From Gammaproteobacteria bacterium (GTDB lineage Bacteria; Pseudomonadota; Gammaproteobacteria; Pseudomonadales; UBA5518): a DNA stretch of 64,000 nt. The notes beneath the pieces are model-generated. The model worked only from the letters and a program-made list of their open reading frames with translations. It was not told the origin of the DNA and did not search any database. The position numbers were made by a program, and so were the translations under genes. The stretch spans positions 1-64,000 of the forward strand of contig JADIYI010000009.1 of assembly GCA_016705365.1 (NCBI GenBank). The letters run 5' to 3'. Of this stretch, positions 62,359-64,000 are shown piece by piece. The first letter of the stretch is position 1, and every line of letters begins with the position of its first letter.

Positions 62359-63384
62359 TCAATCGATCACTGCGCAACCGGCGGCCGCTATCGCGCGCGC
62401 CGCATCACCGTAGCGTAGCGCCTCGGCGCTCGAGGCATTGCCGTCGATGCCGCGCTTGTAGACGCCCTGGCAGATGGCGGCAAGACGAAAAAAACTGACC
62501 GCCAGATAGAAATTCCAGTCGCCGATATCGTCAATGCCCATGCGCTCGCAGTAACTCGCGACATAACTCTTTTCATCGGGGATGCCGAGCGCCACGCGCT
62601 CGACGCCGCCAAGCCCGCGCAATGCCGCCTGCCCGGCCGGCAGGCGCCACTGCATGCACTGATAGGCAAGGTCCGCATAGGGATGCCCCAGCGTCGAGAG
62701 CTCCCAGTCCAGTACCGCAATGATGCGCTCCTCCGCGGGATGAAACATCAGGTTGTCGAGACGATAATCTCCGTGCACCAGAGATACGCGCCCGTCATCG
62801 CCGGGAATCCTCGCTTCCAGCCAGCTCATGAGTCTCTCCATCGCATCGACACGCGTGGTTTCCGCGGCCCGGTACTGCTTGCTCCAACGGCTCACCTGGC
62901 GTGCGTAGTAGTTTCCCGGCTGTCCGAAATCGGCCAACCCGGCTGCCACCGGATCCACGCGGTGCAGCGCCACGAGCACACGGTTCATTTCATCGTAAAC
63001 GCGCGCGCGCCGTTCGTTCGACAGTTCCGGCAATGTCGGCTCCCACAGCACCCGCCCGTCCAGGTGCTCCATGACATAGAACATGCTCCCGATCACGCTG
63101 TCATCGTCGCAAAGATACAACGCCGCCGGCACCGGTACCGCGCTGCCGGCCAGGGCACGGATCACCCGGAACTCCCGGTCGACGGCATGCGCCGATTTCA
63201 GCAGTTCGCCCGGGGGTTTGCGGCGCAACACATAACGGCCACTCGCAGCCTCCAGCAGGAAGGTGGGGTTCGATTGACCGCCGGGAAACTTGCGCGCCTC
63301 GCGCAGCCCACGGAAACCCGGAATTGCACGTTCCAGACAAGAACCCAGGCGTTCAAGGGGAAGGTTCTGCAGTGCATTGCCCAT
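62359..63384 (-). CDS. APH-family phosphotransferase (ACAD10-like kinase domain)
   Basis: 341 aa. Kinase features: GGQSNPTFLLEAASGRYVLR (nucleotide loop), MFYVMEHLDGRVLWEPTLPE (hinge), catalytic loop SLVHGDYRLDNLMFH and metal site AVLDWELSTLGHPYADLAY. This group of aminoglycoside-phosphotransferase-like proteins is close to the N-terminal domain of ACAD10/11 and usually sits with fatty-acid or CoA genes; real aminoglycoside resistance is not implied. It is first in the APH-SDR-msrA operon. Confidence 0.9.
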   Translation of the reverse strand: MGNALQNLPLERLGSCLERAIPGFRGLREARKFPGGQSNPTFLLEAASGRYVLRRKPPGELLKSAHAVDREFRVIRALAGSAVPVPAALYLCDDDSVIGSMFYVMEHLDGRVLWEPTLPELSNERRARVYDEMNRVLVALHRVDPVAAGLADFGQPGNYYARQVSRWSKQYRAAETTRVDAMERLMSWLEARIPGDDGRVSLVHGDYRLDNLMFHPAEERIIAVLDWELSTLGHPYADLAYQCMQWRLPAGQAALRGLGGVERVALGIPDEKSYVASYCERMGIDDIGDWNFYLAVSFFRLAAICQGVYKRGIDGNASSAEALRYGDAARAIAAAGCAVID

Positions 63385-63404
63385 CGGTTCGTTTTCCTCT
63401 CGAT

Positions 63405-63602
63405 TCAGCCATAGGTTATCGCATTATCGCGACCGCGACCTTCGAGATGCGGCACCGCATTCCAGCCGCCCACCGAGCAGCGCGGCCATTGCACCGCCGG
63501 AGCTGATCGCGAGAATTCGCCGATGATCGGCGGCGAGCGCGAACAAGGTCTCCATATTGACCGCATCGCGCAATGCCGGCCATCTGAAAAAAGTCCCGGC
63601 AC
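63405..63602 (-). other. Non-coding or decayed stretch between divergent genes
   Basis: The 337 bp from 63385 to 63721 hold no confident gene. A minus-strand frame gives ETLFALAADHRRILAISSGG then AMAALLGGRLE, with a G-x-S-x-G-like elbow, and could be a remnant of an alpha/beta hydrolase, but has no start or full domain. Confidence 0.35.
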
Positions 63603-63664
63603 GCTGTGTTGTGCCCGAATTTCTAGTATGCGATTTCTAAATGCGATCGCTAATCTGCACCCAT

Positions 63665-63685
63665 CGTGAACGAATCGGGTTCACG
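63665..63685. promoter_or_regulatory. Inverted repeat upstream of the AlgP-like gene
   Basis: CGTGAAC-N7-GTTCACG, perfect 7-bp arms, 37 nt before the ATG at 63722. It may be an operator. The gene has a good ribosome site (AGGAGAATGATC). Confidence 0.45.
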
Positions 63686-63721
63686 CGAACCGTCCCCGTT
63701 ACCACATTCAGGAGAATGATC

Positions 63722-64000
63722 ATGGCAGAAGTAGCAAGCACCGAAACCACCCGCAAGCCCGGCCGCCCGAAAGGCACCCGCAAGGCACCGGCGCGCAAGG
63801 CCGCAACCCGCAAGACCGCAGCGTCCAGGTCTGCTGCCGTCAAGCGTCCCGTGCACAAGCCTGCGGCTCGCAAGCAGGCTATCTCGATCGACAAGGTAAG
63901 CGATACCGTGAAGGAAGTCGCGTTTGTGCAGCTCGGCATCTGCGGCAAGGTATACGACGAGGTCAACACCCGCATGAGCAAGGCCCGCAAGGACGCTCCG
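63722..64000 (+). CDS. Lys/Ala-rich histone H1/AlgP-like protein, 5' part
   Basis: The first 93 codons, running off the right edge. After MAEVASTETTRKPGRPKGTR come an AT-hook-like GRPKGTRK and repeated KPAARKAATRKTAAS-type basic motifs, then a less basic segment (ISIDKVSDTVKEVAFVQLGI). Such proteins bind DNA non-specifically and, as AlgP/AlgR3 in Pseudomonas, influence transcription. The later part may be a separate helical domain. Confidence 0.7.
   Translation, partial: MAEVASTETTRKPGRPKGTRKAPARKAATRKTAASRSAAVKRPVHKPAARKQAISIDKVSDTVKEVAFVQLGICGKVYDEVNTRMSKARKDAP

Noticed and set aside
62359..63384. An aminoglycoside-resistance gene
   Set aside because: The protein belongs to the ACAD10-like APH group, is chromosomal, and is operonic with an SDR and msrA.

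Overview
The window is bacterial, GC-rich and gene-dense. Most of it is one integrative and conjugative element (ICE) of about 57.5 kb, sitting in the 3' end of guaA. The chromosomal flank on the right (guaA-guaB, msrA, a short-chain dehydrogenase, an APH-family kinase and an H1/AlgP-like basic protein) looks gammaproteobacterial, but the genus cannot be fixed from this sequence. The two element ends are supported by an 18-bp direct repeat (198-215 and 57702-57719, the latter being the last codons of guaA) and by two families of short repeats found just inside both ends.

Layout: (1) 1-145, left flank with the start of a HigB-like toxin gene; (2) 494-7217, cargo for nitrosative and oxidative stress (redoxin, AhpD-like protein, protoglobin, AraC regulator, quinol NO reductase, NsrR, truncated globin, YeaR-like protein); (3) 7322-12691, an ABC efflux system with its TetR regulator, lying between two copies of an integrase fragment and followed by an IS6-family element; (4) 12763-25642, a minus-strand six-gene operon: WYL regulator, Snf2-type helicase with DUF3883, DUF1156 methylase, DUF499 ATPase, TIR-APAZ and short Argonaute (SPARTA); (5) 25797-30285, a divergent type II CBASS operon with patatin effector, CD-NTase, Cap2 and Cap3; (6) 30310-48247, mobilisation and transfer genes: relaxase, MobC, a candidate oriT, RadC-like, DUF932 and ArdB/KlcA genes, LPD7 proteins, VirD4 and a VirB2-VirB11 type IV secretion system; (7) 48376-52743, a FlhC-like regulator, an AbiE toxin-antitoxin pair and AlpA/excisionase-like regulators; (8) 52952-56086, a Gabija-like OLD nuclease plus UvrD helicase; (9) the integrase and right attachment region; (10) chromosome.

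The element thus combines transfer genes, anti-restriction functions and at least four anti-phage modules with a respiratory NO-detoxification module. Many cargo genes are interrupted by small indels. Several are a base missing from a short homopolymer (for example in the Walker A motif of the DUF499 gene), and coding continues at full family length after each shift. I therefore annotate these as full-length genes interrupted in this assembly, and treat sequencing error and recent decay as both open.

The most unusual signals are: the operonic fusion of a DUF1156/DUF499/helicase cassette with SPARTA; three covarying hairpin-rich leaders 20-24 nt before the start codons of the radC-like, DUF932 and ardB genes next to oriT, which resemble single-stranded promoters or structured RNA leaders; and a relict internal integrase arm site that suggests the element is composite.
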